Shown here: piece after piece, positions 21,761 to 31,562 of the stretch
Position numbering within the stretch: the first letter of the stretch is position 1
Layout of the letters: every line of letters starts with the position of its first letter
Assembly (NCBI GenBank): GCA_032718475.1
Contig: JAUCBJ010001219.1
Coordinates: forward strand, 1 to 39,010
Reading direction: 5' to 3'
Length of the DNA: 39,010 nucleotides
Source of the DNA: Nemertoderma westbladi
Taxonomy: Eukaryota > Xenacoelomorpha > Nemertodermatida > Nemertodermatidae
Translations under genes and position numbers: made by a program
Notes under the pieces: generated by a model
Database searches by the model: none
What the model saw: the letters and a program-made list of their open reading frames with translations, nothing else
Told to the model about the DNA's origin: nothing

Positions 21761-24260
21761 GCCTTGCCCCCAACTAGTAAACATATCGTTGATGCAAATC
21801 TTAATCAGCAAACCCACACACTTACAAGAGTCTCATCTTCAGAGATTTCATATAACCTTGAAACTGGGATCCCTACAAGTAAGTCTTCTGACCAGTCTCT
21901 CAAAGAAGCATTGGTTCTACTCAATGTTGTTAAGAGCAGCAAGACAATAATCCTGAAGTTCGTCCCTCGTGGAGCAAGAGTGCAGGTAGTTAATACACTC
22001 GACACATGTGTCCAGGCTGTCTTATTGTTCAATGATTACCAGTCCCGACTCCTGGTGCAAGCTCCTTCTTATGCATAACCTTTGCTTGATAAGACCAGAA
22101 AGAGGCAGCCGTAAGCAAGGAGTCTCATTGGCTTCCCTGGTCAAACGGCCTGTGCTGCATTTAACTCAGCACTGAATGTAGTTCAGTTTGCTGCTTAGTT
22201 TCCCAAAACATAACACTTCCACCAAGCGACGAAAGCTACCACCAGGTGACCCTGACAATCAAGCTCATCTTGCCTCCGCAATCTCTCAAATACTGGATGA
22301 AGGGGACATTAGGGGAGCAGTTCGCATTGCTACATGTGAAGACACTATAGAGCCTGTTGACCAAGAGACTTTCAATAAGTTGCAGGCAAAGCACCCATCA
22401 TGTCCTACCAACAGACACCCTTTCCCCGAACAATTGGATCCAGAGCTTAACTTCGTCAGCACCAAGGCTGTAAAACGAGGCGTTGAAAGCTTCAACCCGG
22501 GGTCGAAAGCTTCAACCCGGGGTCGTCTGCCGGCCTATCAGGTAGGTCTGCGCCCTCAACATTCAAGGATTTGATCTCTAAACGCACGGGTGACTCAGGA
22601 ATAACATTACTGTCATCCACAACAGGCTCTCATTTATGTTTGCCTAGCTGGAAATGTTCCATTATCTGTACGTCCCGTTCTGGTGGGAGTTTCCCTGACA
22701 GCTTTCAACAAGACAGATGGTGGCGTTCGTCCAATAGCCATTGGTGAAACCCTACGGCGATTAGCAGCAAAATGCGCTTCCCATAAGTTAGCTGACATGT
22801 TTGCAGATATATTTCCACCTCTCCAGCTTAGTTTCGGGATTTCTGGTGGAGCAGAAGCTGCTAATCCATGCTCTTACAGATTTCATTTTCAGTGGCCTCT
22901 GAAGGATATGATGTTGTTAAGCTAGATTTTTCAAAAGCCTTCAACACCATCCGTAGGGATCATTTAGCCGAACGCATTGAAGCACCAGAGCTACTTACAT
23001 TCTTCCGCCTTTGCTAAGAGAATTCCTCTTTCCTCCCATTCGGGAATTTCCTTTTATTCTCAGAGGAAGGATTCCAACAAGGTGACCCTGTAGCCGTTTT
23101 TGGGTTCTGTCTGGGCCTCCACCAGCAACTTAAAGATCTTCAGGCCTTACTCAAAGCAGGATACATTGATGATGTATCAGCTAGTGGAAAGTAGGATCAT
23201 ATCCTTGCTAAACTTATCAAGTTCAGGTCAGTTTGCGAGGTTATAGGCATTTGTCTTAAAAATAATGTAAATAAATGGGAAGTAACCATCTTCAACAGCG
23301 ATAAAGCACGGGATGACCACATACTGGGAGCTTTTCAGACTGTCTTCCCCAACATTTAGGGAGACATTTCCCAAAGACATCCTCCTCCTCGGTGCCCCAA
23401 TAGGCAAGACGGCTATAGAATCATCTGACTGATAAGCTTGCCAACCTCAATCTGTTCCAGTCCCGAGTTATGCTCCTGTGCAACCATGATGCCTTATTCT
23501 TGCTAAAAAAACTGTTTAGCAGTCCCTAAGCTTGTCTACTTGCTCCGGACAACACCAACTTTTACATTCCCTGATCTTCTGCGGCCTATTGACAACTGCA
23601 TTAAAGACACCCTGATAGATGTTACCAATTCTGAGCTTACCACTTCTATTTTCAAACAGACTTCTATTTTCAAACAGGCTTTCCTACCAGCTCTCTATGG
23701 AGGCCTTGGGATACCACCAATATCTGTGATTTCTACATGTGCTTTATTATCTTCCACATTAAAGGACTGCGCACAGCTATCTTTGACATAGGCGATGTTC
23801 CTCCATTCGCAGAGCAAGCCCAAGCACTAAAACTCTATGCGTTGACATATGAAATCCCAACAATCACCTCGAGACAACGTAACTGGCTTGGAGCTATTTA
23901 CTAAGCCCAATTCGACGAGCTGATTCACAGTTCGGATAATTTAGCTGTTTCCCGCCTGAAAGGCTGTCAAGCATCAGGATCAGGGGACTGGCTTAATGCA
24001 ATGTCTTCATCAACCCTTGAGATTCGTCTCAGACAAGCAGTTTGGAATTGCAGTTTCATTAGACGGATTGAGACTAGCACAGGAAACAAAAGGGCGGCTG
24101 AATTTCTTCGCCAACGTATTGGGGTGTGCATTCAGATTGGCAATGCCTCTTGCGTAAAAGAATCTTTCGGCTTAAAGGGCAAAATGGAGGTGTACACAGG
24201 GAGAGTCAGGGCTCCTTTAGACCAGACTGATGAATTATTGTTTAATTTGCCCTAAATGTT
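21761..24260 (+). pseudogene. Reverse-transcriptase retroelement relic (RT domain, multiple frameshifts)
   Basis: Plus-strand segments line up as a non-LTR type reverse-transcriptase polyprotein. An N-terminal helical region ends with FVPRGARVQVVNTL (about 21955-22000). Then come DEGDIRGAVRIATCEDT and LQAKHPSCP (22296-22415), SAGLSGRSAPSTFKDLI after a frameshift, and the finger region FNKTDGGVRPIAIGETLRRL (22707-22766). Palm motif A is KLDFSKAFNTIRRD (about 22919-22960), motif B is FQQGDPVA (about 23070), and motif C is YIDD (23162-23173). Downstream are GGLGIPPIS (about 23700) and WLNAMSSSTLEIRL (about 23990-24030). Stops and shifts occur throughout, for example TAG right after the YIDD segment and a 20-bp duplication at 22485-22524. 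I know the KDGGxRPIAVGxTLRRL class from marine invertebrate genomes but cannot name its clade. No endonuclease domain is visible. Confidence 0.82.
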
Positions 24261-24508
24261 AATGTCCTACTATTAGTTCTTCCTTGTCTACCTTGTTGTT
24301 CTTGACTGTTGCCCTAAATTGTTTTTGTCATGTTCTATTGATTGATAACTGTGGTTTGTATAAATTTGTCGTTGTTCTACTGTATCAGTTCACTATTTTG
24401 TTCAATATTGTCATTATTCTGTCTGTTCTCAGTTTGTCCTAAAACATAATTATTATTCACTAAATACACCATGTCCTGGAATATAGTGTCGTTATTCAGG
24501 TACCTGCA
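24261..24508. other. Likely 3' tail of the reverse-transcriptase element
   Basis: T-rich sequence with repeated TTGTC and TTGTTCT words and no open frame. The similar T-rich TTGTC style after the LINE fragment at 32895-33360 suggests retroelement 3' tails. Confidence 0.35.
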
Positions 24509-24839
24509 CCCCCTCCCAAATTTTTCTACACATCGTAATGAGATTGCATGAAATTTGAAACAGAGATACTTTCACCTCCCTCCTTCCTGGGTGAGCCAGA
24601 ATTTTTATTTTTTCTTTCTATCTTTAGCTACAAACGTTTGAATAAGGTGTCTCCGCCGATATTGTGCCAGTTACACCGCAGTTATTCGTCAACCTTATGC
24701 CGATTTGTTGATAGTGACGGAAATCTGGCCGTGCGAGGATTCCAAATATGTATCACAATCTGAATTTCGTCGTAAAGTAGCTGAGCTATGAGCGCTCTAA
24801 AGTTACATGGTTTTTCACCTGCGCAAGGCTATTTTATTA

Positions 24840-27083
24840 TCTATATATATAAATATCCTCTGTCTGTCTGTGAGTCTATGAGTCTGTGAGTCTATGAGTC
24901 TGTGAGTCTGTCCAAGCTATACGCTCCGACACACATGCACCAATCTGAGCAAATGATACATCGATCGAAAGCTCTCGTCCTGAGCACGTAAACTATCGCA
25001 ATCTCGAGGCTAATTTTACGCGTTTGCTTGCGTGAATGCGTATTTTGTGTTCGTTCGGGCGAAATGTATCGAATTATTTCGGTTCTTCTATCGGTAATTA
25101 ATTATTTAGAGGGGTAACATTTATCCCATCTGGTATACAATTAACATGAGTAGATTCGCCGTGTCCCATTCTCACAAAGTATTTATTTTATTCGAGTGTT
25201 TAATATAAATATGTATGATTATTTATTGATTAAAAATCAAATAGTGTATAAATATGTCATATTCGCCAAGCACGATCGAATTGGCCTATTCTTAGTGCTG
25301 TAGTGAATAGGGAAGGATTTTTTCCTGTATCATAGCAACGTTAAGGTAATTATTGAAATCGCAGCTAGCTGGCTGGGCACAGATAAGGAGCAAGCAAGCT
25401 GGAGTGTTGATTGGGGTGGGTTTGGGTTGTCTGTTGCGAATTGCTCAAGAGTAATTCTGCTTTCTCAATCATTGGCTGCATGGAAGGAGAGGTTTATAAC
25501 ATTTTTGTTTTACTGTTATGAATATTAAAAGTAAAATAATTATTTCTGTAGGCCTATACTTACTGTATTATTATTTTATCTAATATTATACATCTAATCT
25601 CGATGAAATCTCGCTTACTATAGCTCGTTAGATAGGTCTCGCCCTAACTCGTTGCAACGTAATACTCAGAGCCGTCTGAAGTTCCCCCATCTGCCGCTAG
25701 AGGGCGAATTGTCCGATAGTGAAAACCTGATCTCATTGGGTTGTTTTTAATGCTTTTGAGCTGAAACTTGGTAGCTATATACTGCAGCATAGGCTGTATA
25801 TTTCCGGAGTCACTGAGTTGTCCACAGTTCCCCAGTCTACCGTTAGAGGGCTAAATGTCTGAGAGTTAACATCTTCTCCAACTTTGTTATTTATAATCCA
25901 TTTAGACTGAACTTGGTAGGCATCTACTACAGCATAGGCTATATCTTTACTGAGTCGCGCAGAGTTGTCTACATTACCCGCGTCTGCCGCTAGAGGGCGA
26001 AATGTATGAAAGTTAACATCTCCTCCAACTTTGTTATTTACAATCCTTTTAGACTGAAACTTGGTAGGCATCTACTATAGCATAGGCTATATCTTTGCGG
26101 AGTAGTAGAGTCGTCTACAGTTCCACAGTCAGCCGCTAGAGGGCGAATTGTCTGAAAGTTAACATCTTCTCCAACTTTGTTATTTACTAACGGTTTAGAC
26201 TGAAACTTGGTAGGCATCTACTACAGCATAGGCTGTACCTTTACGGAGTTACAGAGTTGTATACAGTCCCCCCATCTGCCGCTAGAGGGCGACATATCTG
26301 ATAGTGAACACCTCATCCCATTTGGTTCTTTTTAATCATTTTGAGCTGAAACTTGGTTGGTATCTACTATATCATAGGCTGTATCTTTACGGGGTTGCAG
26401 AATCCTATTCACTTCCCCAGTCTACCGCTAGAGGGTGAAATGTCTGAAAGTTAACATCTTCTCCAACTTTGTTATTTACTAACGGTTTAGACTGCAACTT
26501 GGTAGGCATCTACTACAGCATAGGCTTACCTTTACGGAGTCACTGAGTTGTATACAGTCCCCCCATCTGCCGCTAGAAGGCGACATATCTGATAGTGGAC
26601 ACCTCATCCCATTTGGTTCTTTTTAATCCTATTGAGCTGGAACTTGGCAGGAATCTACTACAGCATATTCTGTATCTTTACGGAGTCCCAGAGTCGTCCA
26701 CAGTTCTTCAGTCTACCGCTAGAGGGTGAAATGTCTGAATGTGAACATCTACATCAATTTTGTTATTTACAATCTGTTTAAGCTGAAACTTGAAAGGCAG
26801 GCATTTTACTTCACCATAAACCCCATCTTTACCAAACTGCAGCGCCGTCTGCATTTCACCAGTCCGCAGGTAGAGGGTGGATCTGAAAGTGATCATTTTC
26901 TGGAAATTTTGTTATTTACAATCTGCCTAAAGTTGAAACTTGACAGTTATCTCTTATGGGGGTGGTGTTTTATTTAATGATGGTGTCTGTTCCGTATGCA
27001 GTTCTCAAATCTCCCACACATATTCATATATCATCTGCACGTGCACTCGAAAGCTGTGGCCCGAAGGGCCACAGGCTTTCTAG
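24840..27083 (+). mobile_element. Non-autonomous Helitron-like element
   Basis: The left end is A|TCTATATATATAAATATCC (TC at 24840-24841). The right end is CTAG (27080-27083) followed by T. Right before CTAG is a long hairpin: AAAGC TGTGGCCC, loop GAA, GGGCCACA, one bulged G, GCTTT (27050-27079). TC..CTRR ends, a 3' hairpin and insertion between A and T without target duplication are the Helitron signature. The insertion point falls at the inner edge of the left inverted repeat of another element, which independently supports the borders. No Rep/helicase ORF is present. The interior has a GTGAGTCTAT slippage tract (24870-24912) and an array of nine ~146-bp repeats. Confidence 0.7.
25680..26900 (+). 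repeat. ~146-bp tandem repeat, nine diverged copies, with CTCF-like words
   Basis: The word CTGCCGCTAGAGGGCGA or a close variant occurs at 25691, 25837, 25984, 26130, 26276, 26422, 26567, 26713 and (degenerate) 26864. That is a spacing of 145-147 bp until the last, looser step. Between these words, units share TGAAACTTGGTAGGCATCTACTA-like and AGCATAGGCTGTATCTTTAC-like blocks. Alternate units differ (AGTTAACATCTTCTCC versus AGTGAACACCTCATCC), hinting at a two-unit higher order. No protein is encoded. Confidence 0.85.
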
Positions 27084-27543
27084 TATTTAATAAAAATACA
27101 CCGTATTCTAGAACATTTTGTTTATCCCATAAGTGGCTGGGCAACAATGCAAATAACTCTGTAATCATACTATTGCGTAGTTAATTTACATAAACAAAGT
27201 ATTCCAGAGTATGGTTTATTTGTTAAATAGAATTTAATAGCCTTGGGCAGGCGCAACACCATGTAACTTTCAAACGCTCATATCTCAGCTATTTTACGAC
27301 AAAATTCAGATTGTGATATATAATTTGCAATCCTTGCATGGCCAGCTTTCCGTCAATATCAACAAATCGCTATAAATAAGGTTGAAGAATAACTGCGGTG
27401 TAACTGGTGCGATATCGGCGGAGACACCTTTTACAAACACAAAATAAAAATTCTGGCTCACCCAGTAAGGAGGAGGGAGGTGAAACTATCTCTGTTTCAA
27501 ATTCCATGCTATATCATTACGATTTGTAGAAAAATTTGGGGGG

Positions 27544-27889
27544 TTAGAAAAAGTATATGGCGCTTAATCGAACGTAGTTTTAGCTTTTGTATTTACGAAA
27601 TGAATTTTCTCGCCAAAAATTCCTGAGTAATTTCCATCTGTAATTAAATATTATTCAACTAGATTGTCTGGGTACATCCAACCCGACCTTTGTTGCCTTA
27701 GAAAGTAACAAAATAATAAGTTGAGCACACTGCTCTATGGAACGTATATTATTACACGAAGTGGGGCCTTCGCGCAGCACGTGACTTAAATTTAATTTAA
27801 GTACTAATTCGAAAGTATTACTGTATTAGCAAATTTTAAGCAGATTTCGCCTAATCACTTTTTACCTCTTTCATTTCTATTTAGACATT
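27544..27889. other. No gene seen
   Basis: AT-rich sequence between the foldback element and the second CTAGAGGG-type repeat region. No credible frame. Confidence 0.4.
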
Positions 27890-28930
27890 TCTGACTCTAG
27901 CGGTATAGTGAGAACTGAAGATGGATTAGGGTCTCCAGCCCCACAAAGACACAGCCTATGGATGAATAGTACATACGTACATCGGCCAAGTTTCATCTTG
28001 AATAACGGATAACGAAATGAGAGACGGGTCTCACTTTCAGAAATTTCGTCGTATAGCGGCAGACCGATTAAATCTCCCCCCCCCCCCCCCCCCCACAAAG
28101 ACGCAGCATGTGGTCCAGAATATATGGCAAGATTCAGCTTAAACTGATTAAAATCAATGAGATGGGAGAATCTATTCACTTTCAGGCATAAAGTAGTCCT
28201 ATAGCGGGTGACTGTTGAACTGATTTTCAACAAAACAAATTTTCAACTTGGCAGCTTTAAATTCGACAAAGTTATAAGCATGTCAATATCATAACGACGA
28301 CAACGATTTCACTTTCAGACCTTTGGCCCTCTAGCGGCAGACTGGAGAACTGCAGATGGATTCGCCTCCTTTGAAAGTCACAGCTAATGGTCTAATACAT
28401 ATCTGCCAAGTTTCAGCTTAAACGGATTAAAAGCAAAGAAATGGGAGGGCATTTAATGTTTAGACATGTGGCCCTCTAGCGGGAGACCATTGCACTGATG
28501 GTGTCTGAAAGTCTCTCAAAAATCTCAACTTTAGCTCATATTGATACCTACAAATTTTCAACTTGGCAGCTTTAAATCCGACAAAGTTATTAGCATATCA
28601 AAATCGTAACGACGACAACGATTTCACTTTCAGACCTTTGGCCCTCTAGCTGCAGACTGGAGAACTGCAGATGGATTCGCCTCCTTTGAAAGTCACAGCT
28701 AATGGTCTAATACATATCTGCCAAGTTTCAGCTTAAACGGATTAAAAGCAAAGAAATGGGAGGGCATTTAATGTTTAGACATGTGGCCCTCTAGCGGGAG
28801 ACCATTGCACTGATGGTGTCTGAAAGTCTCTCAAAAATCTCAACTTTAGCTCATATTGATACCTACAAATTTTCAACTTGGCAGCTTTAAATCCGACAAA
28901 GTTATTAGCATGTCAAAATCGTAACGACGA
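27890..28930 (-). repeat. Inverted-orientation relatives of the 146-bp repeat, including a 315-bp tandem duplication
   Basis: GGCCCTCTAGCGGCAGAC, the reverse complement of the Helitron repeat word, begins at 28325. Variants begin at 28472, 28640 and 28785, with weaker ones near 27893, 28052 and 28199. Bases 28235-28549 are duplicated almost exactly as 28550-28864, with a truncated third copy to about 28930 that runs into a GAC expansion (28924-28965). A 19-C run is at 28076-28094. This is probably a second transposon of the same family in the opposite orientation, but its ends were not found. Confidence 0.7.
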
Positions 28931-28965
28931 CGACGACGACGACGACAACGACGACGACGACAACT
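28924..28965. repeat. GAC trinucleotide microsatellite
   Basis: The GACGACAACG found in the full 315-bp units is expanded here into a run of GAC interrupted by AAC. Confidence 0.85.
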
Positions 28966-28980
28966 ATTTGCATAAATTGA

Positions 28981-29094
28981 CCCACCCCCTAACAGTGTCA
29001 ATTCGCTAAGGCTCCGCCAACTTCGTGGCTCGCCCGACCCACCCCCTAACAGTGTCAATTCGCTAAGGCTCCGCCAACTTCGTGGCTCGCCCCA
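28981..29094. repeat. 57-bp tandem duplication
   Basis: CCCACCCCCTAACAGTGTCA and the following bases through CGTGGCTCGCC occur at 28981 and again at 29038, an exact 57-bp offset. No function is seen. Confidence 0.9.
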
Positions 29095-29099
29095 CAATA

Positions 29100-29764
29100 A
29101 AATTTTATATTAAACATTTACATAATTGGTTAAAAGAACTTAGATCCATTGTGGTAAGACGTAATTTACATACTTTTGCGTAAAGTAGCACATCCAGTGT
29201 GCTGAGCAGACTGTATTGTTATACGAACGAATGTAGTGAGTGAGTGGAAATAAAGTACTAGTCAACAAGTATAAGCGAATTTTATTACGAAAATATAGTC
29301 TTTTGAAACGGTAAAAATATGAAATCTTTTTATAATTCAATTGGTGGGGTATCTCAAATTTTATAATATAATTTTTAGATTTACATAATATTAACAAGTT
29401 TCACCTATCCAGTCAGAAATTATTGATTGTAGCCGTTGTGGCAGTTGCATGCACTGGTACATTTATCGACCCGACGCAGCCTGTGGTTAGAGCCACGAAG
29501 TAAGGTTAGCCTTAGTGTATACCTAGGTATTTAATATCCCGGGAACTTAACAAAAGCCGCGTTCTTCAGGATCTAAATTCGTTACGCAACGTTTCTTATT
29601 GATATCGAGTTTAATAAATTAATTAATAGATTACCTGAAACATTAACTGCACAACACTGCTTATTACAGTCAAATTATGATAGTAATATTTATACATTAT
29701 TATAAGTAATGATATTATTTGCGCAAACAAAATATAATATATTTGACATTAATTTAATTGCACA
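29100..29764. other. Intergenic; no gene seen
   Basis: AT-rich sequence downstream of the PAL gene; only short frames. Confidence 0.4.
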
Positions 29765-29770
29765 TTTATT
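29765..29770 (-). terminator. AATAAA poly(A) signal of the PAL gene
   Basis: Plus-strand TTTATT, AATAAA on the coding strand, begins only five bases after the TGA stop at 29776-29778. This predicts a very short 3' UTR. Confidence 0.6.
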
Positions 29771-29775
29771 CGGTC

Positions 29776-31461
29776 TCAGTTACTTTCGAATTTTACAATA
29801 TCGTCAGCCTTGGCGTCTCCGACGTAGACCTTCTCTCCATCCTTACTAACAGCTAAATCGTGGGGCATAACGAACTTACCGACGGAGGGTTTGAACACCA
29901 GTTCGTTACACTCACCGATCTGGTTGCAATAGCGCTGATCGCCAGTATTGTAATCTATAATCATACCGACAACATCCTTGTTGTCAATCTGCTCCCCGTT
30001 CACTGCGTATAGGAATCCTACGACGGGGTTGTACGCGATTGCGAACACTCTCCCACCCAAAATCCCGTTCTTAAAACTCTTAACCAGCTCTCCGGAATCC
30101 ACGTCGAAGCACTGAATGCGTCCGTTCTCTCTATCAGCTACGCATAGCGCGTTGTGATCGACAATCATAGCCAAACTATGTGGGACATTGAACGCCTTAC
30201 CACCATCATCATCACCTTTCTTTGATTCCCACACATCTATAACTTCACCTTCTTTGTTGAACCTCAGGATTCTGTTGTTGCAGTAACCGTCAGCCACGAA
30301 GAAGTCGCCGCTCTTTTCGTGGACAGCAACGTCAGTCGGCTTACAAAAATGTTGATGATCCCCACCGGGAACAAATCGCTCTCCCAGCACCATCAGCTGC
30401 GTGCTTCCAGTGTGGTCGTACTTGAAGACCTGATGGAGTGCGACATCAGTCAACCAGAAGTTCATTTCCTCGTCTATCGTTAATCCGTGTGGCAAGTAGA
30501 AGGTGTGGTTCCCCCATCCCTTGAGGACGGCCCCCGTCTCCTGATCCAACTCCACCACGGTGTCTACATCGATAGCGGAGTCGCGGTCTTTCGTGTAAAT
30601 GTTATCGGCATCGAACGTGTCGTCTAACCATTCGTGTTCGCCTCTGTGGAATGCCCACAGGTGGTCCCCTGGACACACATCCAACCCAGACACTTGGCCT
30701 AATCCCTCGTCTTGTTCCGGCCACGAGACCACTTGTTTTAAAACTTCATCGCCCTCGCTGCTCAATACGTCATTGATTAGATGTCTCATGAAATTAATGT
30801 TCTCAGGATTTTCTGGGCTTTTAAGTCTTTGTAACTGTGCGACAATATCTTCTACTTCTTCGTCAGATGCTTCTTCTGGCTCTTCATCGACGTCGTCTAC
30901 AGTGTATTCAATGGCAACGCCAGAGGAGTCTGGAACCTCAGACATATCATCGTAGTGAACTCTCAACACCACGTACTCCACCCCTACATCCGAGACCCTG
31001 GCTGGCTTCTCGAACGGAACGCCTTTCCCGTGTCTCGCCCACGAGTAGATGACCACACTTGGAGACGAACCGCATACATCGTTATCGTTTCTACAGACCC
31101 ATACCTGTTGGTCAGCAGCGGGTGCAGAAGGACAGCCAATCAACGATGCATGATTCACGATGTCTGAGTCGACAGCTGGATCAACTGCCTCTATTACTGT
31201 GTCAGCATCGATCTCAGCTCCAGTGCACAAATAAATATCTTCTACATTGGGAATTATTCCCGGAATAGCTAACCTTTCAACGCCCCGTTTAATGTCCTCT
31301 TGAATACTTTCCTTGTCGCCATTAATATCCTGATAGAGTTTAACATGTACTTCTGCAGTAGGGACGTTTTCGCGATTTGATGACAATGCGGAACACACAG
31401 ACAAGGTGATGACGATGACACCAAATAATGCTCCAATAGTTACATTGTCTGTTTTAGCCAT
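29776..31461 (-). CDS. Peptidyl-alpha-hydroxyglycine alpha-amidating lyase with reduced PHM-like N-terminus
   Basis: 561 residues in one exon. The start is the ATG at 31461-31459: an in-frame TAA lies upstream and the frame between has no other ATG. Residues 1-26 look like a signal peptide (MAKTDN then GALFGVIVITLSVCSA). Residues about 63-188 resemble the first copper domain of peptidylglycine monooxygenase (PHM): YLC at 77-79, IGC at 108-110, IYSWAR at 138-143 and the HY of HYDD at 169-170. An acidic linker follows (188-205). Residues about 240-561 are an NHL-type beta-propeller PAL domain with FHRGEH (Arg273), YLPHGL (His325), DGYCN (Tyr393), VPHSL (His428), ADRENGR (Arg444) and MPHDL (His534, Asp535). 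In the family the three His bind zinc, and the Arg and Tyr act in cleaving peptidyl-hydroxyglycine into amidated peptide and glyoxylate. No membrane segment follows, so the product is probably secretory and soluble. The PHM half lacks its second copper domain. Confidence 0.93.
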   Translation of the reverse strand: MAKTDNVTIGALFGVIVITLSVCSALSSNRENVPTAEVHVKLYQDINGDKESIQEDIKRGVERLAIPGIIPNVEDIYLCTGAEIDADTVIEAVDPAVDSDIVNHASLIGCPSAPAADQQVWVCRNDNDVCGSSPSVVIYSWARHGKGVPFEKPARVSDVGVEYVVLRVHYDDMSEVPDSSGVAIEYTVDDVDEEPEEASDEEVEDIVAQLQRLKSPENPENINFMRHLINDVLSSEGDEVLKQVVSWPEQDEGLGQVSGLDVCPGDHLWAFHRGEHEWLDDTFDADNIYTKDRDSAIDVDTVVELDQETGAVLKGWGNHTFYLPHGLTIDEEMNFWLTDVALHQVFKYDHTGSTQLMVLGERFVPGGDHQHFCKPTDVAVHEKSGDFFVADGYCNNRILRFNKEGEVIDVWESKKGDDDGGKAFNVPHSLAMIVDHNALCVADRENGRIQCFDVDSGELVKSFKNGILGGRVFAIAYNPVVGFLYAVNGEQIDNKDVVGMIIDYNTGDQRYCNQIGECNELVFKPSVGKFVMPHDLAVSKDGEKVYVGDAKADDIVKFESN

Positions 31462-31555
31462 TGGATCACGTGCATAAGCACACAGGGACACCCAAATTTC
31501 AATAGCAAACTTATTTATCCTAATATTATTCTGATTTATTTATTTATTCCGAAAG

Positions 31556-31562
31556 TTTTATA
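31556..31562 (-). promoter_or_regulatory. Candidate TATA box of the PAL gene
   Basis: The coding strand reads CAGTATAAAAC, giving TATAAAA about 95 bases upstream of the ATG. Transcription would start near 31530 and give a ~70-nt 5' leader. TACCGGTA lies immediately upstream (about 31566). Position and consensus are good, but single TATA-like words are common in AT-rich DNA. Confidence 0.4.

Larger units (their letters stand above)
24509..27543. mobile_element. Long-inverted-repeat (foldback-like) element, split by a Helitron
   Basis: 24509-24837 is matched in inverted orientation by 27234-27543. Shared blocks include CCCAAATTTTTCTACA, GAGCCAGAATTTTTATTTT, AAGGTGTCTCCGCCGATAT, ACACCGCAGTTATTC and AGTTACATGG. 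The repeats are about 310-330 bp and diverged. Without the Helitron the element would be about 790 bp, mostly inverted repeat around a 150-bp centre. No coding capacity or clear target duplication is visible. It could be a foldback or MITE-type DNA element. Confidence 0.75.

Noticed and set aside
20801-22078. Arg/Ser-rich frames over the 27-bp array, one running on to 22078
   Set aside because: Array by-product. The plus frame enters retroelement sequence after 21760 by chance phase.
30599-31268. Four plus-strand frames of 69-118 codons opposite the PAL gene
   Set aside because: They are antisense shadows of the PAL coding sequence with no domain of their own.
31462-31491. Ten-residue N-terminal extension of the PAL gene
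   Set aside because: It would need a GTG start. The first ATG at 31461 gives a proper signal peptide, and an in-frame stop lies further upstream.
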